From CBDFKB01 sp965248715 (GTDB taxonomy: Bacteria > Pseudomonadota > Alphaproteobacteria > Rhizobiales > Rhizobiaceae), in the NCBI GenBank assembly GCA_965248715.1, contig CBDFKB010000007.1:310001-374000 (forward strand): a DNA stretch of 64,000 nucleotides, written 5' to 3'. How positions within the stretch are numbered: the stretch's first letter is position 1; every line of letters starts with the position of its first letter. The notes under the pieces are model-generated. The model saw nothing but the letters and a program-made list of their open reading frames with translations. It searched no databases and was not told the DNA's origin. Positions 55,229 through 64,000 of this stretch are shown piece by piece. The position numbers and the translations under genes are program-made.

Positions 55229-56892
55229 ATGGACCGGCGCACGTTTACCAAAATGTTGGCAGGCCTGATGACAGCATCTGCCTTGCCAACTCACCTTCAG
55301 GCGAAAACTCCTTTGGGAAATCAAGCTTCCTTTTTGAAGGCTCTTGAAGAAAAGCCTTGGTTGCTCGGGTATCTCGGAACCCAGGAAACGGAACTCCACG
55401 CAAGTCTCCGTATCGTTTCAGGGCGCGTACCATCTGACCTGCAAGGCCATTTTTTCCGCAACGACCCAGCACAACATAACCTGGACACTTCTAAAAACCC
55501 CTGAACCGATTCAAGGCGTCGAGGCGCCAGGCCGCTTGATTCTGGTTTGTTCACTATTCGAATCTGACCTGTTCGCACCGACGAGCGCATATTGGTGCCA
55601 TCGTCGAGGTTTTTAGAAGTGTCCACCTTGGCCCCGACCGCTTTGCACATTGGTTTGATGCCCCGGGCATGGTTCAACGATTTACCATTGCCGACAACAA
55701 AATCACCCACCATGGTCGCTTGGTCGAAACGGCTAGGAACGTCACAGAGACCAAGGCAAGGCACATCCAGTTTTTTGGATTTGGCACCCATGGTCATGAT
55801 TTGACATCCGGTGGTTCTGCAGATGCCCAAAACACTGGAAACATCAGCCTCGTAAAACATGCAGGCGAATTGTTAGCGCTGTGGGAAGGCGGATTGCCCC
55901 ATATTATCAACCCAGAAACACTAAAAACCGAAGGGCGTAAAAGCTGGTCACCCGACACGCAAGGCTTACCATTTGGCGCACACCCTCGCGTGGATCACGA
56001 TGGCTCCATGTGGAACCTCGGATACTCTGTCAATCCTGCTACTTTAATCCTCTATCATATCTCAGCAGATGGGCAGCTTTTGCAAACCCACGTCCTGCCG
56101 CAAACTGCAACACCGATGGTCCACGATTTCATGATTACCGCCACCAAGATCGTGATCATTGCACCACCTTACGCCGCCACGAATGCGGCAGGTGATACAT
56201 TTGTTGATCTGTTTGAATGGCGTGCAACTGAACCTACTCAGGTGCTGGTCATTGACAAAACCGACCTCGCCAATGTCACTCAAATCGAAATTGACCCTTT
56301 TTGGGTTTTCCATTTTGGCAACGCTTATGATATTGACGCATCGGAGATTGGGTTTGATTTCGCATTGCATGATGATCCAAGCTTCATGACAAAAGATGCA
56401 TTTGCAGCAATGGATGGCAGTTGGGATGGAGGTGCTTCCGCCGCGTCTCGTTACGTGCAGGCCAGAGTAAACCTGAAATCCAAAACCGTGCGTTTAGAGA
56501 AAGCCCCTGAATTTGGACAAGTGGAATTCATTCAAACCGATGCCCGCGAAAACCTCTTAAGCCATAGACACGCACTCATGCTGACGCAGCCCGGTGGCGC
56601 AAACGCCTTTGGCTTCAATCGGCTGGTTTTGGTAAATAGAAACACAGGAAACGCGTCCTCCTTTGATGTCGGCGAAACTGAAATCCTTGAAGAGCATCTA
56701 ATCGTACCAAAACCAAGAATCGATAATGAATTTTGGATAATCGGGACCGCACTTGATTGGCAGAAAGGCACAACCAACCTATCGATCTATGACGGAATGC
56801 ATCTATCAGATGGCCCGGTAATGAAAGCAGAAATGGACTTGGCGCTTCCGCTTGGTTTGCACGGGACATTCATTCAAGCAGATGGCAATTAG
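55229..56892 (+). pseudogene. Carotenoid oxygenase (RPE65 family), split by a 142-bp insert
   Basis: Encodes a Tat-type signal (MDRRTFTKMLAGLM) and the family core. After the N-terminal HFFRNDPAQHN the gene is interrupted at 55482; from 55625 it resumes as LGPDRFAHWFDAPGMVQRFTI. Iron-ligand His candidates are in PFGAHPRVD, MVHDFMIT, VFHFGNAYD and GLHGTF. Removing the insert and one ACCT copy restores one frame. The insert introduces stops, so the protein is not made whole. A possible role was cleavage of carotenoids or related polyenes. Confidence 0.88.
55483..55624. mobile_element. 142-bp element inserted in the carotenoid oxygenase
   Basis: Inverted ends GGACACTTCTAAAAACC, perfect over 17 bp, flanked by direct ACCT (55479-55482 and 55625-55628). 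Adding the outer T/A gives an 18-bp repeat but only a 2-bp duplication, so the exact edge is ambiguous. No coding frame. A related autonomous element is not in this window. Confidence 0.85.
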
Positions 56893-57132
56893 AGAAAATA
56901 TTTAACCATGACTGCTAATTGCGTTGCCACAAAGCAATAACAGATTTGTTCGTTTTGCCGCCATTTCCATCGCTTCAAAATTTATTGTCCCTCGCCTTAA
57001 TTGTCGGAAATAGCCTGACATTACAAACCTTTGAAATAGCCTTGCAGCTCCAACCCACACTACACGACAATTTTGGTTGAGAGCGTGAATTGATGGTATT
57101 TTGAACGCTTCATTTGCCAATGGCGTCGTTCG

Positions 57133-58664
57133 ATGTCGATACCGTTATTAACCCACGCTCTCGGTGTGAATTTATCGTGTCATCTTGGTTTGAACAAGAG
57201 CCGCATTGAGACGCTTATTGTGATCATTGTTGGTCTTGTGAATGGCCGCACGGTAAATTTGCGCCACATTGCTTGCCAGTTTTGCGGTCCTGCCAAACAC
57301 GCATCCAACTACCGCCGCCTGCAGCGGTTTTTTCAGTATGTGCGTCTTGATAATGATTGGGTGGCGCGGATGATGGTGCGCCTGTTGAACCAGTGCGGAC
57401 CCCATGCCAGACCATGGCTGCTGGCACTTGATCGCACCAACTGGAAGGTTGGGTCGCGCGATATCAATATATTGATGCTGGCGCTGGTGACACGCCGGTT
57501 TCGCGTGCCGCTGATGTGGGTAATTCTTGACAAGCCGGGCAGCAGCAATAGCGCCGAACGCATCACGTTGATGCGGCGTTATCTGGCTTTGTTTGGCGCA
57601 TCATCGGTTCGAATGCTACTGGCTGACCGGGAGTTCATCGGTCACGACTGGTTTGATTTCCTCAACAAAAACAACATCCCCTTCGCCATTCGCATCAAGA
57701 AGGCGATGCATTTGACACAACAAGACGGATCAAAATGGTCGTTTCAAACATTGTTGCGCAGACACCGTTCGATCAAAACAATCAGGACATGGTCGGGCTG
57801 GTTGACAGATATCGAGCGCAGGCAGAACAACCCGTTGAACTTTGCAGCACGGCGCATCAAAGACGGCGATTGGCTGATCATCGCCTCCAATCGCGAACCC
57901 AAAGATGGGTTGCGCAAATACCGCAAAAGATGGGCCATCGAATGCCTGTTTGGTGACACCAAAAAGCGAGGCTTCAACATTGAAGACACCCGCATTATAC
58001 CAAGGGAACTTAATATTGACCTATTTGATGGATGCAAACCGGTTGATCCGGCGAGGCGCGAAGCGTAGCGCGATGCCGGGGTATCGGGCAAGTTTCGCAA
58101 CACCGTTGGAAACGTATGGGCAAAAACCAGCACCGTGGTTTTGCGATAATCACCAGTTTAAAACCCAAGCGCAGGGCGCTTTTCGGTGCCCAAAATCGGG
58201 CGGGAAAGCGCCTTTGGTGGGCCGGTTTGCTCCACCACGAGATGTTGCATCGGGTTGAAAAATCGGCGCTATTTGGCCGCACGATTTTGTTCGCTGACGT
58301 CGTTAGAGCCCGCTTGTGGTGGATCCGCACCACGGCACGGTCGCCGCCTAGTCAGCAAACAAAATCGCGGCGGTCAAATGGGTCAATATTAAATTTCCTT
58401 GGTATTACCGATCCGGGCAAACTCGATCTGTGGCTGGCAATAATCGCTCTTACAATGAGTTGGACCTATCGTTGCGCCAGCAAAACCATCGGGCTTTCCC
58501 CGATCAGGAAAAAGAGCCATGGATACAAGGAAAAATCATGGTTCAGAACCGGACTTGATCAACTCAGAAGATGGATCATTCACCAGCCCCAAAAGGCAGC
58601 AAGGGTCTGGATGAAGCTATGGCCAAAGAAAAAATCAACCCTCAAATCCGCCGGAGTCGTGTAG
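57133..58664 (+). pseudogene. IS4-family transposase split by MITE copy C
   Basis: The 5' part (57133-57997) has the DDE elements LLALDRTNWKVGSRDIN, LLADREFIGHDWF and the YREK-like KRWAIECLFGDTKKRGFNIED. The 3' part (58408-58664) encodes LDLWLAIIALTMSWTYRC and a basic tail. Removing 57998-58404 and one TTA restores one frame across EDTRITDPGKLDL. The stop codon lies in the right terminal repeat. Function is lost. Confidence 0.9.
57998..58404. mobile_element. MITE copy C (407 bp), nested in the IS4 transposase
   Basis: Ends TACCAAGGGAACTTAATATT and complement; flanking direct TTA (57995-57997 and 58405-58407). Same orientation as copy A, with the middle segment that copy A lacks. Its insertion postdates the IS4 element. 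Confidence 0.92.
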
Positions 58665-58712
58665 TGTGCGTTGGAATAGCCTCGTGACAAGCGCTAGCGG
58701 GTTAATCGCCAA

Positions 58713-59303
58713 TTAATCTTCGGCAGCACTTGGAGCTTCTTCAGCTTCGGTTACTTTTGCTGGCCGGGTAATTGTGTCCGGCAGACCGGCCGCATCTTTG
58801 GTAATGGTGTCATCGGTGCCACCACTGTCGGCCGCGCTATCCTCCGATCCCTGATCTTCCGGTCGGGGTCGACGGCGATTGCGGAGCCGCCGTGGACCGG
58901 CCTGGGTGCCATTGCCCTCGGCGCTGCCATTGCTTAGCGGCTTGGCCGCGCCATTGGCGTCCTGCCGAACCGTGGTTTCCGGCGCCGGCGCCTCACTGAC
59001 ATCCGGCTGTGGGCCTTCACCAACGCTAGCACTTCCCATTTCGTCGGAACGCTGTAACGGGACACTTTGCGCCGCAGCGATAATCCGATTGTAGTGTTCG
59101 GCATGCTGGTAGTAATTTTCGGCCATTACCCGGTCGCCGCTGGAAGAGGCATCACGCGCCAACGTCGCATACCGCTCCGCAATGTGAGCAGGATTGCCGC
59201 GGATTTTCACATCCGGGCCATTGCTCTCAAAAGAACGCGACATAGGGTTAGGATTTTTCCGACTGCGACCCCGGGGACGCTGTTTTTGTTGATTTTGCCT
59301 CAT
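58713..59303 (-). CDS. DUF4167-family protein
   Basis: 196 residues. An Arg-rich start (NQQKQRPRGRSRKNPNP) and the family core SRSFESNGPDVKIRGNPAHIAERYATLARDA with AENYYQHAEHYNRII are diagnostic. The C-terminal two-thirds is low complexity with an RRLRNRRRPRP patch, then acidic. The family is found in alphaproteobacteria next to prmC and is probably RNA- or ribosome-related, but its role is not established. The gap to prmC holds repeat block 4. Confidence 0.9.
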   Translation of the reverse strand: MRQNQQKQRPRGRSRKNPNPMSRSFESNGPDVKIRGNPAHIAERYATLARDASSSGDRVMAENYYQHAEHYNRIIAAAQSVPLQRSDEMGSASVGEGPQPDVSEAPAPETTVRQDANGAAKPLSNGSAEGNGTQAGPRRLRNRRRPRPEDQGSEDSAADSGGTDDTITKDAAGLPDTITRPAKVTEAEEAPSAAED

Positions 59304-59754
59304 ACAGATCTCTCGGTTATGAGCGATCGCAGCACAATGCGATGCGATGTCATGCGCTTCGTTTCAAAATAGCTAGACTTGGTATGCATTTCATAAGCGG
59401 GAATTCGCGTAATGCATTTCGCCGTTTAGTTTTGCAGATCCGGCACCCGTCCCACGTACCGGCATCACCAAATTGTTGTCTGCAGATTGGGGCTGACCGG
59501 CACTCATTATGAGTGATTCTCTGCGCGAGGATAACCCCGTCTTCGGTCAGACCACGCCTAAATAAGCATTTCTAATGACAATTCCAAGTGATTTTTTTGT
59601 CATTCAACAAGGAACGGTTCCCGATCGTGGGATTTCTGCAGCCCAAATCCAATCATGTTATCCATTTCGTGTCAGCAAATTCGTCAGCTGCAAAGGCAAA
59701 ATGGCGTCACAAGCAACCACAAATTCAGAGTTTCCGGCCCACATAGAGCGTGTC
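59304..59754. other. Intergenic sequence upstream of the DUF4167 gene
   Basis: About 450 bp with no gene I can support. Short open frames across 59575-59838 lack coding character and run into the repeat. It must hold the promoter of the DUF4167 gene. Confidence 0.45.
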
Positions 59755-59850
59755 ACCCAAAAGTGGGTACCGGTTTTGGGAAAAATGACACGCATAAACA
59801 AAAAGATAGCGCGGCCAAGCTATTCCAACGCTTCGTGACAAGCGCTAGCG
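59755..59850. repeat. Two-hairpin repeat, block 4 (single unit, reverse)
   Basis: One type 1 unit, inverted relative to block 1: GCGTGTCACCCAAAAGTGGG from 59758, then the first-hairpin arm ending in CTTCGTGACAAGCGCTAG. A fragment of the same arm occurs at 58668-58700, just outside the IS4 element. Confidence 0.9.
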
Positions 59851-59895
59851 GACTATCCCATATTGCCCTTCGGGTCTAATCGATCGGTCCCAGGG

Positions 59896-60771
59896 CTAGC
59901 ATGAAAACGTTAACACCCTGTGATGCCCGGCCAGATCACTCGTAGTATTGTCCAGGCGCCAGCCATAGCCAACAGCAATTTGGCGTACCGGTTCCGCCTG
60001 GCCAGCACCGATTTCAACAAATATCGCCCCACCGGGCGCTATTAGACCCGGGCAGTCGGCCAAAATTCGTCGGTATCCGTCCAAACCATCTGGGCCACCG
60101 TCAAGAGCAAGCAATGGATCATAATCACGCACCCGCGGCGCCAAAGTCTCAACATCGCCGCTTGCAATATAGGGTGGGTTGGAGACGATGAAATCAAACC
60201 GTCCGGTAAGGGGGTCGCAATAATCGCCGACGACAAATTCAAACCGGTCTTTGACGGCGTTGCGGGTTGCGTTGGCCACCGCGCAGGCGCCGGCGCTGGT
60301 ACTGATGTCGGTGGCGACACAGTGCGCAGTGTTAAGTTCGCTCAAAAGCGCCACACCGATTGCTCCGGTTCCGGCGCCTATATCGGCGAACCGCAGTTTA
60401 GCCTCACCCCGGCCACCTAGCACGCACCAATCGAGTACGGTCTGCACCAATGTTTCGGTATCGGGTCGCGGTTCGAGGGTCGCTTCATTGATTGCAAATT
60501 CTAGGCCCCAAAAAGTCCGCGCACCAATTAAACGATAAGGTGGCACACCATTTTCGCATTGTGAAATAAGCTGGCGATATTTGGCGGCATGGCATGGGGC
60601 AACCGGTTCCCCCGCGCCGGTGATCATCGCAAGTTCGCTCATTGCGGTTGCGTGCCGCAGCAACAGCCGCGCCTCCAGCGCCGCCGACGCGATCCCGGCA
60701 TTTTCGAGCCTATGACGGCCGTCTGACAACAGGCGGTTTACGCACAAATGCGAATTATCGTCAGCCATCAT
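59896..60771 (-). CDS. prmC: Release factor glutamine methyltransferase
   Basis: About 291 residues. It methylates the Gln of the GGQ motif in release factors. SAM site is FADIGAGTGAIGVAL; catalytic NPPY motif in IVSNPPYIASGD; the N-terminal helical domain (about 1-85) has PPYRLIGARTFWGLEF. ATGATG at 60766-60771 is the better start; its 5' end overlaps the prfA stop, giving coupled translation with its substrate's gene. Confidence 0.95.
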   Translation of the reverse strand: MMADDNSHLCVNRLLSDGRHRLENAGIASAALEARLLLRHATAMSELAMITGAGEPVAPCHAAKYRQLISQCENGVPPYRLIGARTFWGLEFAINEATLEPRPDTETLVQTVLDWCVLGGRGEAKLRFADIGAGTGAIGVALLSELNTAHCVATDISTSAGACAVANATRNAVKDRFEFVVGDYCDPLTGRFDFIVSNPPYIASGDVETLAPRVRDYDPLLALDGGPDGLDGYRRILADCPGLIAPGGAIFVEIGAGQAEPVRQIAVGYGWRLDNTTSDLAGHHRVLTFSC

Positions 60772-61837
60772 CCTCAACCGCAAGCAGCAAATTGGCCGTG
60801 TGTTCGGCCATCAGCGCTTCGACAATTTCATCAAGCCCTTCACCGGCCGTGATCCGGTCTAGCTTGTAGAGGGTCAAATTAATCCGGTGGTCGGTCACCC
60901 GACCTTGCGGAAAATTGTAGGTCCTGATCCGCTCTGAGCGATCTCCGCTGCCGACTTGGCCACGACGCAGATCAGCCCGTTTCTCATTGGCCTTTTGCCT
61001 TTCCGCATCGTATAGCCTGGCGCGCAAAATCTGTTTTGCCCGCGCGCGGTTTTGATGCTGCGACTTTTCCGACTGCAGGACCACGATGCCGGTGGGAATG
61101 TGGGTGATGCGAACCGCCGAATCGGTAGTGTTGACATGCTGCCCGCCGGCGCCGGACGCTCGCATGGTATCGATGCGAAGATCTTCATCGCGAATTTCGA
61201 TATCAATTTCTTCGGCCTCTGGCAGCACCGCGACCGTGGCCGCCGAGGTGTGAATGCGGCCACCGGATTCGGTCTCGGGCACCCGCTGCACCCGATGAAC
61301 CCCCGATTCGAACTTTAGCCGACTGAACACCTCACGGCCCTTGACCGCCAGGATCACTTCTTTGTAGCCGCCGACATCGCCGTCATTGGCGGAAATCAAC
61401 TCGGTTTTCCAACCTCGGTTGGCCGCGTAGCGCTCATACATGCGCGCCAGGTCACCGGCAAAAAGTGCCGCTTCCGACCCACCGGTGCCGGCTCGGATTT
61501 CCAAAATCGCATTGCGCCGGTCCGCAGCATCACGCGGCAGTAACATTGCCCGCAACTGCTCATTCAGCTTTTGGCGCCGCTCTTCCAGGGCCGGGTGTTC
61601 TTCTTCCGCCATTTGCCGCATTTCGCCGTCGGTATCTGCGGCATCGAGCAGTTCGTCGAGCCCTTCGAGCTCGCTTTCAACCGCTTTTAGTTCGGAGATT
61701 TTGTCGACCACCGGGCTAAGTTCGGCAAATTCCGCCGCCAGTTTGATATAAACCTCAGGTTCGGGCGCAGCAGCCATATCCGAGCTGAGGCCCTGATGAC
61801 GACGCAGCAATTGATCGATTTTTTCCGACGAAATCAT
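60761..61837 (-). CDS. prfA: Peptide chain release factor 1
   Basis: 358 residues. GGQ motif in SGAGGQHVNTTDSAVR for peptide release, and the RF1-type anticodon-mimic region (RVPETESGGRIHTSA, PxT-type). Full length. Recognises UAA and UAG. In one transcript between ptsP and prmC, an order common in Hyphomicrobiales. Confidence 0.98.
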   Translation of the reverse strand: MISSEKIDQLLRRHQGLSSDMAAAPEPEVYIKLAAEFAELSPVVDKISELKAVESELEGLDELLDAADTDGEMRQMAEEEHPALEERRQKLNEQLRAMLLPRDAADRRNAILEIRAGTGGSEAALFAGDLARMYERYAANRGWKTELISANDGDVGGYKEVILAVKGREVFSRLKFESGVHRVQRVPETESGGRIHTSAATVAVLPEAEEIDIEIRDEDLRIDTMRASGAGGQHVNTTDSAVRITHIPTGIVVLQSEKSQHQNRARAKQILRARLYDAERQKANEKRADLRRGQVGSGDRSERIRTYNFPQGRVTDHRINLTLYKLDRITAGEGLDEIVEALMAEHTANLLLAVEDDG

Positions 61838-61879
61838 TATGGGTGTTCCGCAAATTCGAGAATGCGCAATTTGCTCTCG

Positions 61880-64000
61880 CTATAGCGAAATTGCGGCCTG
61901 TTCGGCAAACTTAGTCAAACGAGCCCGCACGGTATGGTCTTGGCAACCGCCGTTCAAGCAATTAGCCATTTCTCGTTCAAGCGCCGGCACATCGAGTTCA
62001 AGCACCATCGCCTTGACCGCGCCGATCGAAGATGGGGTCATCGACAAGGTGCGCAACCCCAATCCGATCAAGGCCATTGCTTGGATCGGCCGGCCAGCCA
62101 TTTCCCCGCAAACCGAGACCGGCACATCATGTTCGTCGGCCTTGGCGACAATCGTCGACAGCGCCCGCATGAATGACAGCGAGAGCGGCTCGAACCGTTC
62201 GCTCAGGTGGGCATTGGCGCGGTCGCTGGCCATGAAAAACTGCAGCAGATCATTGGTGCCGACCGCGAGAAAATCGCTTTGCGCGCAAAGTTCGTCCAAT
62301 TGCCACAGCAATGACGGTACTTCGATCATGGTGCCAAGCCGCAATATACGCGGCAGCGCATGGCCGAAGCGGGCCATCAGTTCCACCTCGTGATCGAGAA
62401 ATTCACGCACCTCGGCGATTTCGCTAACATCGGTCACCATCGGGATCAAAATCCGTAACTCGCGCCCGGCCGCCGCCTTTAGCAGCGCCCTGAGTTGGGT
62501 GCGGATCAGGCCTGGCCGCTCTAGCGCCAAGCGAACCGCGCGGATGCCAAGCGCCGGGTTTTCCTCGTGCCGGGTGCGCATATAGGGCAGGAATTTGTCA
62601 CCGCCGATATCGAGCAAGCGAAAGGTCACCGGTCGGCCGGCGGCGGCCCCCAAGACTTGTTCATACAGCCTTTGTTGCTCTTCGGCGCGCGGCAGGCTGG
62701 ACCGGACCAGAAATTGCAATTCAGTGCGGAACAGGCCGATCCCCTCGGCGCCGGTGATTTCGATCTGTGGCAAGTCCATTTCCAGACCCGCATTGATCAT
62801 CAGTGCCACGCTGGTGCCGTCCTTGCTAACCGAGGCTTCCTCGCGCAGTTTATCATATTGTTTTTGCCGCTTGGCCTGGTAGCGCACCTTTTCTCGAAAC
62901 GCCTCCTCGATTTCAGCGTCAGCACGCACATGCACCGTACCAGCGGAGCCGTCGACGATTACCGGATCGCCGACTGCGGTCAAAGATACGATGCCGGCCA
63001 CCTGTCCCACCATCGGTACGCCGAGCGCCCGAGCAACGATGGTGACATGGCTGGTTGGCGCGCCATATTCCAAGACTACCGCGCGCAAATTCTCGCGCGG
63101 ATAATCGAGCAGTTCAGAAGCGCCGAGATTATGGGCAACGACGATCGCGTCCTCGCAGCCCTGCAACGGGTTGGTCGCCGCTTTGCCGACCAGTTCACGC
63201 AGCAACCGGTAAGCCAAATCGTTGAAATCATTGAGGCGATCACGCAGATAAGGGTCGCTGTGGTGCATCATCCGTGCCTGATTTTCGCTTTGCACCTTTT
63301 CCACCGCTGCCTCGGCGGTCAGCCCGTTTAGGATCGCCTCTTCCATGCGCCTGATCCAACCACGGTCATCGGCAAACATGCGGTAAGCGTCGAGGACATC
63401 TCGGTGTTCGCCATCGCCGGCAAAATCATCCCGGTCCAAGAGCCGATCGATCGACATTCTGAGCCGGTTCAGCGCGCTGCGCAGCCTTTCGATTTCACTG
63501 TCTATGTCTTCGTTAAACAGGTTGGTGACCACCACTCTAGGTTCGTGCAGCACCACATGGCCAAGGCCAAGGCCGCCATTAAGCGAAACCCCGGAAATCC
63601 GCACCGGGCGGCGCAGATCAAGATCGATGCCAGTGCGGTTGAGCCCCTCGAATTCGCCGGCGGCGATCATTTCAGCGATCACCATGGCGATGGTTTCAAG
63701 GGTCTCGACCTCCTCCTCGCCATAGCGCCGGGTAGTGCGGTTTTGCACCGCCAGAACTCCAAGCGAGCGACCGGCCCTAAGTAGCGGCACCCCAAGAAAG
63801 GATTGATAAATTTCCTCACCGGTCTCCGGCAAATAGGCGAAGGCTGGATGGCTACGCGCCTCGTCGAGATTTAGCGGTCGAGCAGTCGCAGCGATGGTGC
63901 CGACCAGCCCCTGGCCGAGCCGCAACACCGAATGGTGCACAGCGGTTAAATTCAGGCCCTTGGTGGCAAACAGCTCTAATACCCGGTCGGCACGCAGCGC
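61880..64000 (-). CDS. ptsP: Nitrogen-PTS enzyme I (PtsP), 5' end beyond the window
   Basis: At least 706 residues visible; the frame stays open to the right edge, so the start lies outside. A GAF domain (about the first 110 visible residues: ELFATKGLN, RLGQGLVGTIA, GVPLLRAGRSLGVLAVQN) is followed by the EI region: N-terminal domain, phospho-His in APTSHVTIVARALG, then the PEP-binding barrel with GTNDLLQFFMASDR and CGEMAGRP. It starts the nitrogen phosphotransfer chain by taking phosphate from PEP. Confidence 0.95.
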   Translation of the reverse strand, partial: ALRADRVLELFATKGLNLTAVHHSVLRLGQGLVGTIAATARPLNLDEARSHPAFAYLPETGEEIYQSFLGVPLLRAGRSLGVLAVQNRTTRRYGEEEVETLETIAMVIAEMIAAGEFEGLNRTGIDLDLRRPVRISGVSLNGGLGLGHVVLHEPRVVVTNLFNEDIDSEIERLRSALNRLRMSIDRLLDRDDFAGDGEHRDVLDAYRMFADDRGWIRRMEEAILNGLTAEAAVEKVQSENQARMMHHSDPYLRDRLNDFNDLAYRLLRELVGKAATNPLQGCEDAIVVAHNLGASELLDYPRENLRAVVLEYGAPTSHVTIVARALGVPMVGQVAGIVSLTAVGDPVIVDGSAGTVHVRADAEIEEAFREKVRYQAKRQKQYDKLREEASVSKDGTSVALMINAGLEMDLPQIEITGAEGIGLFRTELQFLVRSSLPRAEEQQRLYEQVLGAAAGRPVTFRLLDIGGDKFLPYMRTRHEENPALGIRAVRLALERPGLIRTQLRALLKAAAGRELRILIPMVTDVSEIAEVREFLDHEVELMARFGHALPRILRLGTMIEVPSLLWQLDELCAQSDFLAVGTNDLLQFFMASDRANAHLSERFEPLSLSFMRALSTIVAKADEHDVPVSVCGEMAGRPIQAMALIGLGLRTLSMTPSSIGAVKAMVLELDVPALEREMANCLNGGCQDHTVRARLTKFAEQAAISL

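Larger units (their letters stand above)
57056..58668. mobile_element. IS4-family insertion sequence interrupted by a MITE
   Basis: Ends CACACTACACGAC (57056) and its complement GTCGTGTAGTGTG (58668); outer bases CCAAC/GTTGG also match, so the true ends may lie a few bases outside. About 1.2 kb without the inserted MITE. It carries one transposase gene, broken. The right flank carries a piece of the two-hairpin repeat (GCGTTGGAATAGC), suggesting insertion near such a repeat. Confidence 0.85.

Noticed and set aside
58116..58664. Open frame of 182 codons downstream of the split transposase
   Set aside because: The first part is MITE sequence; only the last about 85 codons are transposase, already listed as the 3' part.
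59575..59838. Open frame of 87 codons upstream of prmC's neighbour
   Set aside because: It ends inside repeat block 4 and the peptide before it has no recognisable character.

Overview
The window looks like chromosomal DNA of an alphaproteobacterium, most likely of the Hyphomicrobiales (Rhizobiales) type. Evidence: a canonical CpdR response regulator, the order ptsP-prfA-prmC-DUF4167 gene at the right edge, the order hisN / N-formylglutamate amidohydrolase / cpdR, a class III CoA-transferase, an N-acyl/GNAT (CelD-type) protein, a TAXI-TRAP importer and 3-keto-5-aminohexanoate cleavage (BKACE) chemistry. No rRNA, integrase or replication origin was seen. One tRNA (Val, GAC) is present.

Layout. 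1-27 kb is mostly ordinary housekeeping and metabolism: CoA-transferase and GST, an amidase, gltD-gltB, threonine aldolase, a small heat-shock protein with a possible RNA thermometer, a lipase-like hydrolase, hisN and formylglutamate amidohydrolase, cpdR, tRNA-Val, a stand-alone hydantoinase A subunit, trhO, a GNAT-like protein, then a TAXI-TRAP importer divergent from a PfkB kinase / BKACE pair. 27-35 kb is an accessory island: an XRE regulator, a stack of IS21/IS30/IS3 remnants, a phosphoethanolamine-methyltransferase-like gene split by a complete IS3-family element and touched at its stop codon by a MITE, a ferritin-like protein, and a decayed polymorphic-toxin locus (a colicin D-type toxin with its immunity gene, a second toxin/immunity pair with a nonsense codon, and an orphan HINT fragment).

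35-45 kb is the most coherent accessory system: a bicupin protein divergent from a polyamine-type ABC importer (binding protein, two permeases, ATPase), followed by a TetR/BetI-like regulator and two tandem full-length trimethylamine-dehydrogenase-like flavo-iron-sulfur enzymes. The promoter ahead of the binding protein carries a perfect palindrome just after its -10 box, a likely operator. I read this as uptake and oxidative N-dealkylation of an amine or betaine whose identity the sequence does not reveal. Both enzymes keep the flavin-linking Cys and 4Fe-4S Cys but have altered substrate-bowl residues. 45.7-50.3 kb is a same-strand set: alpha/beta hydrolase, PlsB-like acyltransferase, HAD phosphatase and class I glutamine amidotransferase.

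50.7-58.7 kb is rich in broken genes: a serralysin-like metalloprotease with seven ~41-residue repeats and a 1-base frameshift, a frameshifted LytTR regulator, a DUF2141 protein, a carotenoid oxygenase split by a 142-bp element, and an IS4-family element whose transposase is split by a MITE. 58.7-64 kb returns to core genes.

The window also contains a layered set of small repeats: a 300-420 bp MITE (three copies, TNA target duplications), a 129-bp derivative of the IS4 element, the 142-bp element, and four blocks of a ~103-bp two-hairpin repeat with two covarying subfamilies. Several gene breaks can be reversed in silico by removing the insert, which supports the element boundaries.
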